Of a DNA stretch of 64,000 nt, positions 52,420 to 62,114 are shown one piece after another (positions within the stretch are counted from its first letter, which is position 1; each line of letters starts with the position of its first letter). The position numbers and the translations under genes were made by a program. The notes beneath the pieces were generated by a model. It made no database searches, was not told the origin of the DNA, and saw only the letters and a program-made list of their open reading frames with translations. Origin of the DNA: Spartobacteria bacterium. Its GTDB lineage: Bacteria > Verrucomicrobiota > Verrucomicrobiia > Chthoniobacterales > Chthoniobacteraceae. Where the stretch lies: positions 124,001-188,000 of the forward strand of contig JAJPJG010000017.1 in the NCBI GenBank assembly GCA_021324395.1, given 5' to 3'.

Positions 52420-53859
52420 ATGATCCCCCCGGTTCGCCGCACGGCTTTTTTTCTCATCGCGCTGATGCTCGTTTTCTGCCGCGTTCATGCGGAGCTGGTG
52501 GTGCTCGACCCGGCGCAATCGCAAGGCACGTGGGAGGGCTGGGGCACGTCGCTTTGCTGGTGGGCCAAGGCGTTCGGCGATCGCGACGATCTCGCCGACT
52601 TGCTTTTCACGATGAAGAGAGTGGATGTGCTCGGACAAAAACTGCCGGGACTCGGGATGACCATCGCGCGCTACAATGTCGGAGCCTGCAGTTCCGAGCC
52701 GGTCGATGGCCGGCGGATGGCCGTCTCAAAAGCGTTCCCGCCTTACAAGCAAATGGAAGGCTTTTGGATCGACGGCGCGCACAACGATTGGCGGAGCTGG
52801 AAGTGGAACGTCGATACGAACCAGCGCGCGGCATTGCTGAAAGCGCGTGACCGCGGCGCGGATCATTTCGAGCTGTTTTCCAATTCGCCAATGTGGTGGA
52901 TGTGCAAAAACGGCAATCCGTCCGGCTCGGAGAATGGCAAGGACGACAATATCGCGCCGCAAAACTATGGAAAATTCGCGGCTTATCTCGCGACCACGGC
53001 GCGTTACGCGAAAGATCACTGGGGAATCGCGTTCACGAGCATCGAGCCTTTTAACGAAGCAAGCGCCGACTGGTGGAAAGCGACCGGAAAACAGGAGGGC
53101 TGCCACATTTCACCGGCGACACAGGCTGCAATCCTTCCCCTGCTCCGCCGCGAGCTCGATGCGCGCGGCTTGCGCGATCTGCCGATCGCCGCGTCGGACG
53201 AAAGCCTCTACGATCAGGCGGTAAACACGTGGCGCAGCTTCGATCCGCAGACAAAGGCGCTCGTCACGAAGGTGAACGTGCATGGTTATCAATATGAAAA
53301 AGGCGACCGGCATGGATTATTCGAGATGACGCGCGGCAAGACGCTGTGGAATTCGGAATACGGCGAAAACGAACCGACGGGAGAAAAGCTCGCGCGCAAT
53401 CTCGGTCTCGATTTTCGCGATCTGCGCCCGACGGCGTGGTGCTACTGGCAACCCTTCGATGGCAGAGGCTGGGCTTTCATCATCAGCGATGTCGCGAACA
53501 AAAAGCTCCAGCAGGTGAACCCGAAATTTTTCGTCGTCGCGCAATACATGCGGCACATCCGGCCCGGCATGACGATTCTAACAACCGGCGACGCGGAGAC
53601 AGTCGCGGCGCTCGATGCAAAAAACCGCAAGCTCGTGCTCGTCGCGCACAATGGCGGCGATCAACCCGCGGGCAGGAGTTACGATCTTTCAAAGTTCAAC
53701 GTGCCGGATGGCACCGTTGCGCAATGGCTCACCGAGCCGCTCGGCACGTCGCGCTATCGCGAGCAGAAAGGCGGGAACGTTTCGGCAAAGCGCCTCGACA
53801 TAACATTGCCGGCGCATTCGATTGCGACCTTCGAAGTGCAAAATGTGAGCGCACTGTAG
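52420..53859 (+). CDS. Exported GH30 glycoside hydrolase, endo-beta-1,6-galactanase-like
   Basis: A 479-residue secreted enzyme. The signal peptide (1-24) is followed by a GH30 TIM barrel and flanking beta domain. The N-terminal WEGWGTSLCWWAKAFGDR resembles the GH30_5 endo-beta-1,6-galactanase group. Acid/base Glu213 is in SIEPFNEASA and nucleophile Glu313 in LWNSEYGEN. The likely substrate is the beta-1,6-galactan side chain of type II arabinogalactan, which fits the GH127, GH43 and GH35 genes elsewhere in the window. The subfamily call is from memory. Confidence 0.85.
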   Translation: MIPPVRRTAFFLIALMLVFCRVHAELVVLDPAQSQGTWEGWGTSLCWWAKAFGDRDDLADLLFTMKRVDVLGQKLPGLGMTIARYNVGACSSEPVDGRRMAVSKAFPPYKQMEGFWIDGAHNDWRSWKWNVDTNQRAALLKARDRGADHFELFSNSPMWWMCKNGNPSGSENGKDDNIAPQNYGKFAAYLATTARYAKDHWGIAFTSIEPFNEASADWWKATGKQEGCHISPATQAAILPLLRRELDARGLRDLPIAASDESLYDQAVNTWRSFDPQTKALVTKVNVHGYQYEKGDRHGLFEMTRGKTLWNSEYGENEPTGEKLARNLGLDFRDLRPTAWCYWQPFDGRGWAFIISDVANKKLQQVNPKFFVVAQYMRHIRPGMTILTTGDAETVAALDAKNRKLVLVAHNGGDQPAGRSYDLSKFNVPDGTVAQWLTEPLGTSRYREQKGGNVSAKRLDITLPAHSIATFEVQNVSAL

Positions 53860-53910
53860 CGGGCGTTGCGAGTAAAGAAGAAACGCTTCTCTATAATTGT
53901 TAGAAAATTT

Positions 53911-53938
53911 TTGACGGTCGGAATTTGTTGGTTAAAAT
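53911..53938 (+). promoter_or_regulatory. Sigma-70-like promoter for the giant repeat protein
   Basis: TTGACG (53911-53916) and TAAAAT (53933-53938) are separated by 16 bases; each matches the consensus at five of six positions. A transcript would begin near 53945, about 43 bases before ATG 53988. This supports 53988 as the real translation start of the downstream protein. Confidence 0.6.
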
Positions 53939-53987
53939 GGACTGTCTGTCGTTTTCGAACCGCGACGGAAAACCCCTCTCCCTTTAA

Positions 53988-54061
53988 ATGTTCAGATTTG
54001 TTACTGCACTCCGTGCAGCGGGCTTGGTGGCCGTCGCTGCGTTCCTGTCGTCTCATATCAT
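53988..54061 (+). other. Signal-peptide coding segment in a different frame from the giant protein
   Basis: ATG 53988 opens MFRFVTALRAAGLVAVAAFL, a good Sec signal, which then runs into unrelated sequence. In the other frame (codons beginning one base earlier), the sequence from about 54062 reads AAAPTFSDPQFVSTAAHAND and continues straight into the 2020-residue protein. A one-base loss around 54050-54062 would explain this. The same applies if the base was missed in sequencing or if a -1 ribosomal shift occurs. Confidence 0.75.
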
Positions 54062-54121
54062 GCCGCCGCGCCGACTTTCTCCGATCCGCAATTCGTCAGC
54101 ACTGCGGCGCATGCAAACGAC

Positions 54122-57100
54122 ATGGTCATGGGCGATTTCGACAACGACGGCACGCCCGACGTGGCCGTGCTTGGGCAGGTTTTCGTGTCGGGCACGGCTG
54201 CCGGCGCGGTGGAAGTTCATTTTGGCGATGGAAACGGCGGTTTTAGAAGCGGCGTAGCAACTTTCACGGTCAATACAAGCAACAGTAATTTTCCTGGAAT
54301 GGCGGCGGCTGATCTCGACGGCGACGGGCAGTCGGAACTGATATTCGCGGCGGGTTACTCGGTGCTGATTTATGATTGGGACGGCAGCGCGTTTGCCCAA
54401 TCGAAAAGCATTGATTTAACCAACACGGAAGCCGGCGGAATCGATGCCACGAAGATCGCGGTCGGCAATTTGACCACGGCGCCCGATGGCGGGACGAGCA
54501 CGCCGGGCAGCCAGGATATCGTGGTGAGTGATGATTTTGGCAGCGTCGGTGTGGTCTGGATTCCGAATGACGGCGCGGGCAACTTTGGAACGCCGACGGC
54601 ACATGCCGCAGGCGGGTGCGGCTATTACGCGAAGCCGGTGGTCGCGGATGTAGATGGCGATGGACTCGATGACGTGGTGTTATGCCACACGCCGACTGTC
54701 GGCGTGCTGATCAATAAAGGCGATGGAACGCTGGATGCCGAATCGACCTACGGCAATTCGTCATTGTCGAATTTTCAGCCGCAATCGGTCGCTGTCGCGG
54801 ATGTCGATGGCGACGGGCGTCCCGATCTCGTGGTGACGGGCTACATTCATGATTCCCTCACTTTCCACGATACGTATCATCTCAGCGTCAATCGCAACAA
54901 CGGCGATGGGACGTTCGCGGACGGCCAGGATTTTGGCTACACGCTAAACGGCGGCAATCGAATCGATGCGTTGACGATCGCAGCGGCCGATTTGAACGGC
55001 GACGGGCAACCGGAATCGGTTGTCACACCGGCAATGGATCCGGGCGGCACCGGTTTTACGGGCTTCGTCATCACGCAGTGGGCCAGCACTAGCGGGACGC
55101 TCACGGCAACTCAGACAAAATTCCCGACAAATGACGGTATCGAGTATCAATCGCTGACGCTCGGTTATGCGAAGAACGACGGCAGTTTTGCGACTTTTAA
55201 CAACGATTCGCAAACCGACGTGCTCATCGGCACGAGTGCGGATATTTTCGGCAGCAACAACACCACGCACAGCCAGTTCGCGCTTTTTGAAAATACAACG
55301 CCGACGATTCCGAAAGGGAACAAACTCGATTTCACGAAAACGCAATTCGACGTGGCCGAGGGCGACGAACTGGATGTGACGGTTGTGCGCGGCTCGGACA
55401 GCACCGGGAAAGTTACGGAATACTTTTCCACGTTCACGCCAAGCGGCACGGCCGTGCTCGACGGGTATCAGGCAAAGGGCCAGCAGGCCGACTACCTCAT
55501 CACCGATCCTGCTTATGGTTTGAGCCAGGCTCAGCCCGTCGTTTTCCAGGACGGGGAATTCACGAAAAACATCCACATTAAAATTTACTCCGGCAAAGGC
55601 TCGGAGCCGGACAAGACCATCATCCTCACGCTGCAGCAACCGATGGGCGACGCGTATATCGATCCGAACGACACGAAAACTGTCGCGACGATCACTGTCC
55701 ACGATTCCATTCCGACACAGCTGCACACACCCGGCGGGCTTATCGTCAAGCCGACAGCGACCTTGCCTGTGCCAGTGACACTCGCCAAAGCCGGCGTGAA
55801 AGTCGCGGGCGTGACTGGTGCGGACTGGACATTCTCGACATCGCAACTGCTGCCGCCGGACGCGAAGAATCCTTCGATCAAAGTGCAATTTTCTCCGAAC
55901 GGCGGCACGAACTGGATCGATACGACCATTACGTTGACGCAAGGAAAAGGCAGTGCGTGGAGCGCCGTCAAACGACATCCGCTGCCATTCCCGTGCAGCA
56001 AAACTCTTTTCCGCACCGTCACGAGCGCCGACGGTTATCCGGATGTGATCGGTGCGCCGACGCAGCTGTTCGATGTAATCTTCGGGCCGGAACTTGGCGT
56101 TTACGTCAATCCCAAGTCCGACAGTGACGATGGCGCCGCCAGTGTGCACACGGGCGAATCGATCATTTACAATTTCAATGTCGTGAACACCATCGGCGAT
56201 GCGGACGGGAACAATGTAGTTCTGACCGTGCCGATCCCGCCGCATACGACTTATCTCAATTCGACGCTCGTCAACGGAATCGCCGCACAACAAATCAAAG
56301 ACAAGAGCGGCAAAACGACGGCGGTTTCGTGGACGTTCCCGACCATTGCAAAGGGCGCGCAATTGACGACCCCGAGTGTCACCGTGCAGGTCGATTCCGC
56401 GGGCATGTTTTCGTCGAAAGAACAAAAGAAATATCCGCAGGGCGCCGGCTACATCATCATCGAACAAAACATCGCGCTCTCCGCGATCGCACAGGGCATG
56501 AAGGCCGCGCCGGTCATCTACAACGGCACGCACGCATTCGGCAAAGATGAATGCGATACGGAGATTGTCGGCTCGCTGAAGTTTGACGCGGTGGGCAGCA
56601 ATAAGGATGAAACCCATCCGGCAAACCCCGGCGATCTCATCACGTATAACTTCGATTGCGAAAATGACGACGCGCAGCCGCTCACGGGCGCAACGGTCAC
56701 TTCTGCGATCCCGAACGGCACCGAGCTCGTGACGGTTTATTCGTTCGATTCCTACAATCCTGTCACCGGCGACGCGAACGCCCAAAATCAGCCACTGCAA
56801 AATCCTGGACCGCTGACAAATCCGGCGATCATTTACAAGCGCACCAGCTTCAACGCAGTCATCTCGCCTGCTGTTTTCGGGCTGCCGCTCGACCCGAAAA
56901 ACCTCAACGCAACGCAAAAGCAGGAGTATACGCTTTTGTTTAATATCTGGAAAGCAAAGCCCGGCACCGAGCTCGACCCGGGAACCACCACCGACGTCAC
57001 CACACTCGCGCAGCTCGACTCGGCCGCATTCCAAATTCTGCTCGAGGACGGCTTCATCACTCCCGCGAGAATCGTGTGGACGCTTGGCTCGATCGGCCCC

Positions 57101-60100
57101 TCGCCTGCTCCGCGAAGCGTCGAAGTCTCTTTCACTGTGCGCGTGCCTTACGATGGCGGGCATGTGGATCAAATCGTGAACAACGATTACGATTTTGGCG
57201 TTCTCGATCCGACGGCGTCGGCCAAACTGAAAAAATTCGTCTTCAGTCAATCCGCGCTTTACGGCGCAGATCCGAAGTCGCTGGTTGCTCCGGTTAATCG
57301 CAACGTCGAGCCTGCCACGCAGCCGCATCTCAAGATCAACAAAACCGCGCGCGGGCCGTTCCAGTTGGCGAACGCAAACTTCCACGGCGCCGGCACCGCA
57401 CTTTATCCCGGCATCGGCGATGTGGTGATCGCGGTCGCGGGACATGGCGTCGATTACGAGCTCGATTATTCCAATCTCGATTACGTCACGACGACATCGA
57501 CCACTGCCGCAGCCGACGCGCACGGCGTGGTGTTGCACGACGTGATCCCGCTCGGCATGCAGCTCGCGGGTTTTTTCAAGCAACACATCGGACCTGCGCA
57601 AAAGAGCGGACAGCTCGTCGCCGGCACGCGCTACACCATCGCGGAGTATGTCGACGGCGATAACTTCACGAACGTCGGTGCGCCATCGAACGAAACCGGC
57701 GCGAGCTTCGTCGCGACGGGAACAACGCCGACGACGTGGAGCAATGGCTCCTCACTCTACGCCGAGGCCGAGATGCATGCGGAGCAGTTCACGTTTTACG
57801 ATAAAAGCGGCGTCATTATCCCCGGCATCAATCCCGACGGCTCGGCAAACATGGCGAACGTCGCGAGCATGGATATTCGCCTCGGCGACATCGCCAATCT
57901 CACCAACGTTCCGCGAAACAGCGCCGGCTACATCACCTACACTTGCGTCCCGACCATTGGCCCGAGCGATCAAATCAAATACTCGCCCAAAGGCGAACCG
58001 GAAGGTTTCTTCGGCGGCCCCGGTTTGATCCACTCCTTCGGCGGCTTCAACAACCTCGACGACATTAGCGGACCGCTCCAGGGCTTTTACATCAGCACCA
58101 GCGACGCGCCCGACAGCCCCGCGCAAGGCACGCCCGACGACCTCGTCGTAAAGGTCAAGAACGACATCTCGTTTACCTTCTTCAACGGCGGACCGCAAAA
58201 AGGCCTGTTGATTCGCGGGCCGCTCGCCGGTCACGACCAGCGCGCACAGCCCGGCGATGTGCAGGTTTACGATTTTACGTTTACGCAAAATGGCGACCTC
58301 GCCGCCAACGGCAGCGTTCTGCTGTTCGACCTGCCGCCCGGCGTCACGCTGCTGAACGAGCAGGTCAGCGGCAATACCGCATCCGGCAACAAACCCGCGC
58401 CGAACGGCGATTTCCACGCGGTGATCATCGACGAGAGCGGCACGAGTGCCGCAAATCTTGCGCAAAGCGGCACCACCGCGCAGATCACGCTCGGCAAGGT
58501 CGATGGACACACCACACGGACCGCGCGTATTTTCCTGCTCGTCAACAATCCGGTCGATCCGGCGTTGATGGCCGGCGGGCGCTTTGAGACTGGATTCTTC
58601 CCGCTGAATTCGCACATCACTTTCCAGTTCGGCTCCACGCACGCGCACAGCGGCTTGTTCACCCGCGCGTCGTCGCCAGTGCTCAGCGGCACGTCGGGCG
58701 CGACCTCGATCGACCAGACTCCCGTCGCGCCACTCGGCGCTCCGCAGCTTTCGATCCATCGCGATGTCTCGAAGGCCGTCGTTCCGAAAGGTTCGCAGTT
58801 CACCTACACGCTTTCGTTTGCAAACAGCGGCGATTCCGATGCGACGAACGTCAAAGTCGGCATGCAAATCCCGTGGGGTGCGCAATTCGTCAGCACAGGC
58901 AACGGCACCCTCAGCGTCCTGCAATCGGGAAGCAGCGTTGTCATCCCAAACAGCAAATCGCCCACGATGACACCGCGCAACGCTGACCAGGTCAATGGCA
59001 CCGGCCCCGGCCCGGATATCATCACCTGGCATTTCGACACCCTGCCCGCACATTCCACCGGCAGGATCGACCTCCTCGTCCAGTGCTTCAACGGCTCGAA
59101 GAAGGCCGCGGCCTTTGCCGACAACCTGATCCAGGACAACTCCGTTTACATCCACGCAGACAACGCGGCCACGGCGTTCCTTTCGCCAAACCAGATCGGC
59201 GTCTGGGTCAAAGGCTCTTCTTTCGACAAGAAGAAGCCGGAGATGGTTCACAAATTCCTCGATAACTTCGGCATTCATGCAGCCGATTCCGACAAGGTCG
59301 CAGCCGACGCCGCCAACGACCTGATCAACACCCTTTCGGAAGACTCGCACATCAAAGCCGACGCCGCGCTCGATTATCTCAGCGTGATGAATCCCGCCTC
59401 CGCAGTCCACGTCTATCCGCTCGGTCAGAACCAGGTCATGATCGTCGCTTCCGGCGCGGGCAACATCGTCGCTTCCGGCGCGGGCAATCTCACAGTCCCC
59501 CTGCCCGGCAACCAGTCGATGATCGTCGCATCCGGGGCGGGCAACATCATCAGCCATGATGGCGGCACCATCGTTGCCTCCGGTGCTGGCAACATCGTCG
59601 CTTCCGGCGCCGGCAACATCGTCGCTTCGGGTGCGGGCAATATCGTCGCTTCGGGCGCGGGCAACGCCATCTCGCTCACCAACGTCGCCGGCATCGGCGG
59701 CACGCACGATTGCGCCTATCTGCTCGATCACTCGCTCGACATCGTCGCAGCCGGCGGCGGAAACATCGTCGCAGCCGGCGCAGGCAACCTCATCAGCAGT
59801 GACGGTCTTGGTAACTCCAACCTCATCAGCAACCAGGCCGGCGGAGGCATCATCGCGCCGATCACACCGGGCGAAATCGCCTCCGGCCTCGTCAACACCA
59901 ACGGCAGCAACCTCGTCATCAAAGGCGCGGGCGTCATCAGCGGCATCGGCGACATCAGCAGCATGGTCGCGCACAGCGCCGCCAATAACATCACCTTGGA
60001 AGGCCGCGACATCGCCGTAGCCGGCTCCGGAGCAGACCTCGCCAACATCAAAGGCGGTGCCATCGTCGCATCAGGCGCGGGCAACATCGTCGCATCAGGT

Positions 60101-60184
60101 GCCGGGAACATCGTCGCATCCGGCGCAGGGAACATTGTCGCCTCGGGTGCGGGCAATATCGTCGCATCCGGCGCTGGCAACTAA
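54122..60184 (+). CDS. Giant exported FG-GAP/Calx-beta/DUF11 protein with C-terminal IVASGAGN repeats
   Basis: 2020 residues from the first start codon in this frame. FG-GAP/VCBS units carry calcium-type loops (DFDNDGTPD at 5, DLDGDGQSE near 63, DVDGDGLDD near 175, DVDGDGRPD near 227, DLNGDGQPE near 290). A Calx-beta-like domain (about 400-530) and several DUF11-type modules (about 660, 815, 1070 and 1540) follow. The tail (about 1774-2020) has twelve exact IVASGAGN octapeptides, two IVAAG[GA]GN variants and related spacers, and ends on a repeat. It is probably a cell-surface or secreted adhesin-like protein. The true N-terminus with signal peptide lies in another frame at 53988, so the gene is frameshifted or the base is missing. 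No C-terminal anchor is visible. Confidence 0.88.
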   Translation: MVMGDFDNDGTPDVAVLGQVFVSGTAAGAVEVHFGDGNGGFRSGVATFTVNTSNSNFPGMAAADLDGDGQSELIFAAGYSVLIYDWDGSAFAQSKSIDLTNTEAGGIDATKIAVGNLTTAPDGGTSTPGSQDIVVSDDFGSVGVVWIPNDGAGNFGTPTAHAAGGCGYYAKPVVADVDGDGLDDVVLCHTPTVGVLINKGDGTLDAESTYGNSSLSNFQPQSVAVADVDGDGRPDLVVTGYIHDSLTFHDTYHLSVNRNNGDGTFADGQDFGYTLNGGNRIDALTIAAADLNGDGQPESVVTPAMDPGGTGFTGFVITQWASTSGTLTATQTKFPTNDGIEYQSLTLGYAKNDGSFATFNNDSQTDVLIGTSADIFGSNNTTHSQFALFENTTPTIPKGNKLDFTKTQFDVAEGDELDVTVVRGSDSTGKVTEYFSTFTPSGTAVLDGYQAKGQQADYLITDPAYGLSQAQPVVFQDGEFTKNIHIKIYSGKGSEPDKTIILTLQQPMGDAYIDPNDTKTVATITVHDSIPTQLHTPGGLIVKPTATLPVPVTLAKAGVKVAGVTGADWTFSTSQLLPPDAKNPSIKVQFSPNGGTNWIDTTITLTQGKGSAWSAVKRHPLPFPCSKTLFRTVTSADGYPDVIGAPTQLFDVIFGPELGVYVNPKSDSDDGAASVHTGESIIYNFNVVNTIGDADGNNVVLTVPIPPHTTYLNSTLVNGIAAQQIKDKSGKTTAVSWTFPTIAKGAQLTTPSVTVQVDSAGMFSSKEQKKYPQGAGYIIIEQNIALSAIAQGMKAAPVIYNGTHAFGKDECDTEIVGSLKFDAVGSNKDETHPANPGDLITYNFDCENDDAQPLTGATVTSAIPNGTELVTVYSFDSYNPVTGDANAQNQPLQNPGPLTNPAIIYKRTSFNAVISPAVFGLPLDPKNLNATQKQEYTLLFNIWKAKPGTELDPGTTTDVTTLAQLDSAAFQILLEDGFITPARIVWTLGSIGPSPAPRSVEVSFTVRVPYDGGHVDQIVNNDYDFGVLDPTASAKLKKFVFSQSALYGADPKSLVAPVNRNVEPATQPHLKINKTARGPFQLANANFHGAGTALYPGIGDVVIAVAGHGVDYELDYSNLDYVTTTSTTAAADAHGVVLHDVIPLGMQLAGFFKQHIGPAQKSGQLVAGTRYTIAEYVDGDNFTNVGAPSNETGASFVATGTTPTTWSNGSSLYAEAEMHAEQFTFYDKSGVIIPGINPDGSANMANVASMDIRLGDIANLTNVPRNSAGYITYTCVPTIGPSDQIKYSPKGEPEGFFGGPGLIHSFGGFNNLDDISGPLQGFYISTSDAPDSPAQGTPDDLVVKVKNDISFTFFNGGPQKGLLIRGPLAGHDQRAQPGDVQVYDFTFTQNGDLAANGSVLLFDLPPGVTLLNEQVSGNTASGNKPAPNGDFHAVIIDESGTSAANLAQSGTTAQITLGKVDGHTTRTARIFLLVNNPVDPALMAGGRFETGFFPLNSHITFQFGSTHAHSGLFTRASSPVLSGTSGATSIDQTPVAPLGAPQLSIHRDVSKAVVPKGSQFTYTLSFANSGDSDATNVKVGMQIPWGAQFVSTGNGTLSVLQSGSSVVIPNSKSPTMTPRNADQVNGTGPGPDIITWHFDTLPAHSTGRIDLLVQCFNGSKKAAAFADNLIQDNSVYIHADNAATAFLSPNQIGVWVKGSSFDKKKPEMVHKFLDNFGIHAADSDKVAADAANDLINTLSEDSHIKADAALDYLSVMNPASAVHVYPLGQNQVMIVASGAGNIVASGAGNLTVPLPGNQSMIVASGAGNIISHDGGTIVASGAGNIVASGAGNIVASGAGNIVASGAGNAISLTNVAGIGGTHDCAYLLDHSLDIVAAGGGNIVAAGAGNLISSDGLGNSNLISNQAGGGIIAPITPGEIASGLVNTNGSNLVIKGAGVISGIGDISSMVAHSAANNITLEGRDIAVAGSGADLANIKGGAIVASGAGNIVASGAGNIVASGAGNIVASGAGNIVASGAGN
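59441..60181 (+). repeat. 24-bp coding repeats (IVASGAGN octapeptide)
   Basis: Tandem 24-base units encode IVASGAGN: two at 59441-59488, one near 59522-59545, four at 59573-59668 and five at 60062-60181. Two IVAAG[GA]GN variants lie near 59741-59788. Codons vary at third positions (GCT/GCA/GCC, TCC/TCA/TCG, GGC/GGT), so the protein sequence is conserved beyond what recent DNA duplication would give. Confidence 0.92.
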
Positions 60185-60205
60185 TTCGGCCGAATTCCCT
60201 TGAGA

Positions 60206-60239
60206 AGCGGCGTGCCCGGAAACGGCGCGCCGCTTTTTT
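60206..60239 (+). terminator. Intrinsic terminator after the giant protein gene
   Basis: AGCGGCG (60206-60212) pairs with CGCCGCT (60228-60234) and is followed by six T (60234-60239). It lies 22 bases after the stop codon. Confidence 0.8.
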
Positions 60240-60368
60240 GTCCCATCAAGAGCCGCTCAACGGCGCAGCCAACGCAGCGCCGTCCCGCTTTCTCGGTGGC
60301 TTGTTTTGTTTGGGGCGGCTCGGCGAGCCATCCCGACCGTTTTTGCGGAGGACGTTCGGCAAAAAGAA

Positions 60369-60402
60369 AACGCGCCGGTGAATCTCTCACTGGCGCGTTT
60401 TT
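60369..60402. terminator. Bidirectional intrinsic terminator between convergent genes
   Basis: AACGCGCC-G-GTGA pairs with TCAC-T-GGCGCGTT (60369-60381 and 60387-60399). A-rich bases lie to the left and TTTTT to the right, so it can work from both sides. It lies downstream of both the giant protein gene (+) and the outer-membrane protein gene (-). Confidence 0.8.
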
Positions 60403-60448
60403 AAATGAGAATGCTGAAGCGGGGACGCGACAGGCGCGTCCGTCCAGT

Positions 60449-61351
60449 TTAGAAGCTGGCTTTGATCGCTAGCTGGATGTAAGGGGAGGGTTTGACGGTG
60501 CGGGTGTGGTCGGCGCGGAAGAAGTCGTATTCGCGCTCGATGGTGTAACCTGCGCCGGCGACGATGTCGAAGGGCTTGAAGCCGCTGTATTTTGCCTGCA
60601 CGCCGGCGCGAACTTCGCTGTATTCGACGACGGCGTTGTGCAGGTGCCATGCGGGTGTGTTGACGTCGTCGGTGCGGAAGCTGTCGTAGCTCAGGATGCC
60701 GAGGAGGCGAAATTCCCAGTCGTCATTCGGGTTATAAACAAGCGCGGGTTTCGGGAAGACGCCCTCGAGGCGGAGGTGGTCGTTGAAGAGCCAGATGATG
60801 CCGCCGCCGGGTGCGATGGGCGGGTTTTGGTAAAGTCCGCCCCCTACGCCGACGACGCCGAAGATTTTGTCTTTCACGATCGGGAAGGTGACGAAGAGCT
60901 TCCACGGAATGTCGAAGGCATCGGTGGTGATGCGATTTTCAAAATAGACGCCCGGGTCGAGCTCGATGCCGGCCCCGGCGTGATCGTGCATGATGTATTC
61001 GTAGGCGATGTGGCCGTAGAGGGCCTGGAGGTGGTTCGGCAGGCCGTTGTCGGAGCCGCCGAAGTCGAAGCGCTCATATTCGCCGCCGAGGCGGAGATAC
61101 CAGTTGCCATTCACCTGGATGCGGCGATCGGCGCTGTAGTCGCCGTAAAGCGAGTCCTGCTTGCCGAAGCGGTGATCGTGGAAGCCGCTGCGGAAGGTGT
61201 AAGTTTCCTCGCTGGAAAAAAGGTTCAGCGAGGTTTCGTCGCTCTTTTCTTGCGGCGCGACGGTTTTCGTATCGGTGACCGCCGAACCCGCAAAGGTGGA
61301 AGCGGTGATGCCGAGATAAGCGAGTGCGAGGATGCGATGGATTTTTTTCAT
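60449..61351 (-). CDS. Outer-membrane beta-barrel protein
   Basis: A 300-residue exported protein. The signal peptide (about 1-21) is followed by alternating strands (YLRLGGEYERFDFGG, HIAYEYIMHDHAGAG, FDIVAGAGYTIEREYDF) and a C-terminal strand ending IQLAIKASF with a terminal Phe, as in outer-membrane barrels. No transport or enzyme role is evident. ATG 61351 is chosen; the frame continues far upstream into the opposite-strand PAP2 gene, where it is not coding. Confidence 0.8.
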   Translation of the reverse strand: MKKIHRILALAYLGITASTFAGSAVTDTKTVAPQEKSDETSLNLFSSEETYTFRSGFHDHRFGKQDSLYGDYSADRRIQVNGNWYLRLGGEYERFDFGGSDNGLPNHLQALYGHIAYEYIMHDHAGAGIELDPGVYFENRITTDAFDIPWKLFVTFPIVKDKIFGVVGVGGGLYQNPPIAPGGGIIWLFNDHLRLEGVFPKPALVYNPNDDWEFRLLGILSYDSFRTDDVNTPAWHLHNAVVEYSEVRAGVQAKYSGFKPFDIVAGAGYTIEREYDFFRADHTRTVKPSPYIQLAIKASF

Positions 61352-61477
61352 AGTGGGGTTTGGAAGGCTTTGCCTGTGGTAGCGAATTGTTAACGTATGG
61401 ACAAGCAGGGTTTTGGCTGATTTTCGTATCAGGGCATTTGACTGGACGCCGATTGTGAATAAATTACCCGGTTCTCC

Positions 61478-62071
61478 GTGGTTCCCCCAATCGCAACACT
61501 CATCGCCAATCCCCTCGCCGTCCCCGATCATCAGCTCGCGTCGTGGTTTCACGCGCATCTGACCGCATCGTTCGCGGCTTTTCTCGAAGTGCTCAGCGAG
61601 CCCGGCTCGGGTGAATTCATCGGCCTCGTGCTCGCGATCGTCGTCGCCGTTTTGCTCTGGAAAAAGAAATGGCCTGCGCTGATCACACTCGTGCTCACCG
61701 TGCCCGGCGGCACGCTGCTGAACGAAGCGATCAAGCTCGCGGTGCATCGTCACCGGCCATTCATCGACGGGCCGTTCGTCGATTGGTCGGGCTACAGCTT
61801 TGCGAGCGGGCACACGATCGGTGCGACGCTGCTTTACGGGCAGCTTGCGATCTTTTTGCTGCCGGAAATCAAGACACGCCGCAACCAGCTCGCGGTGATT
61901 TTCACCACGATCGCGCTCGTGCTGCTCGTCGGCTTCAGCCGCATCGCGCTCGGTGCGCATTATCTCAGCGATGTGCTCGCGGCGATGTGGTTTGGTTCGA
62001 TCTGGCTGGCAGTCTGCCTGCTCTTCGTCGAGTCGATGCGCCGCAATCGCGAGCGAAATCTCCTCCACTAA
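61478..62071 (+). CDS. PAP2-family membrane phosphatase
   Basis: A 197-residue membrane protein with five or six helices and all three PAP2 phosphatase motifs: KLAVHRHRPF, YSFASGHT and SRIALGAHYLSDV. Such enzymes dephosphorylate undecaprenyl pyrophosphate or phosphatidate. The start is GTG 61478. A flippase-like gene follows 43 bases on, in line with lipid-carrier recycling, although the exact substrate is open. Confidence 0.88.
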   Translation: MVPPIATLIANPLAVPDHQLASWFHAHLTASFAAFLEVLSEPGSGEFIGLVLAIVVAVLLWKKKWPALITLVLTVPGGTLLNEAIKLAVHRHRPFIDGPFVDWSGYSFASGHTIGATLLYGQLAIFLLPEIKTRRNQLAVIFTTIALVLLVGFSRIALGAHYLSDVLAAMWFGSIWLAVCLLFVESMRRNRERNLLH

Positions 62072-62114
62072 ATCAGCGCAACGCGCAAAGCCGTCGCGAA
62101 TCATTGTGCAAACA

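Noticed and set aside
54944-57601. 885-residue open frame on the minus strand inside the giant protein gene
   Set aside because: Arg/Val-rich shadow typical of antisense to GC-rich coding DNA; no domain, and the plus-strand frame has clear FG-GAP and DUF11 modules.
57752-59974. 740-residue open frame on the minus strand opposite the giant protein
   Set aside because: Antisense of Gly/Ala/Asp-rich coding sequence; its repeats only mirror the IVASGAGN units.
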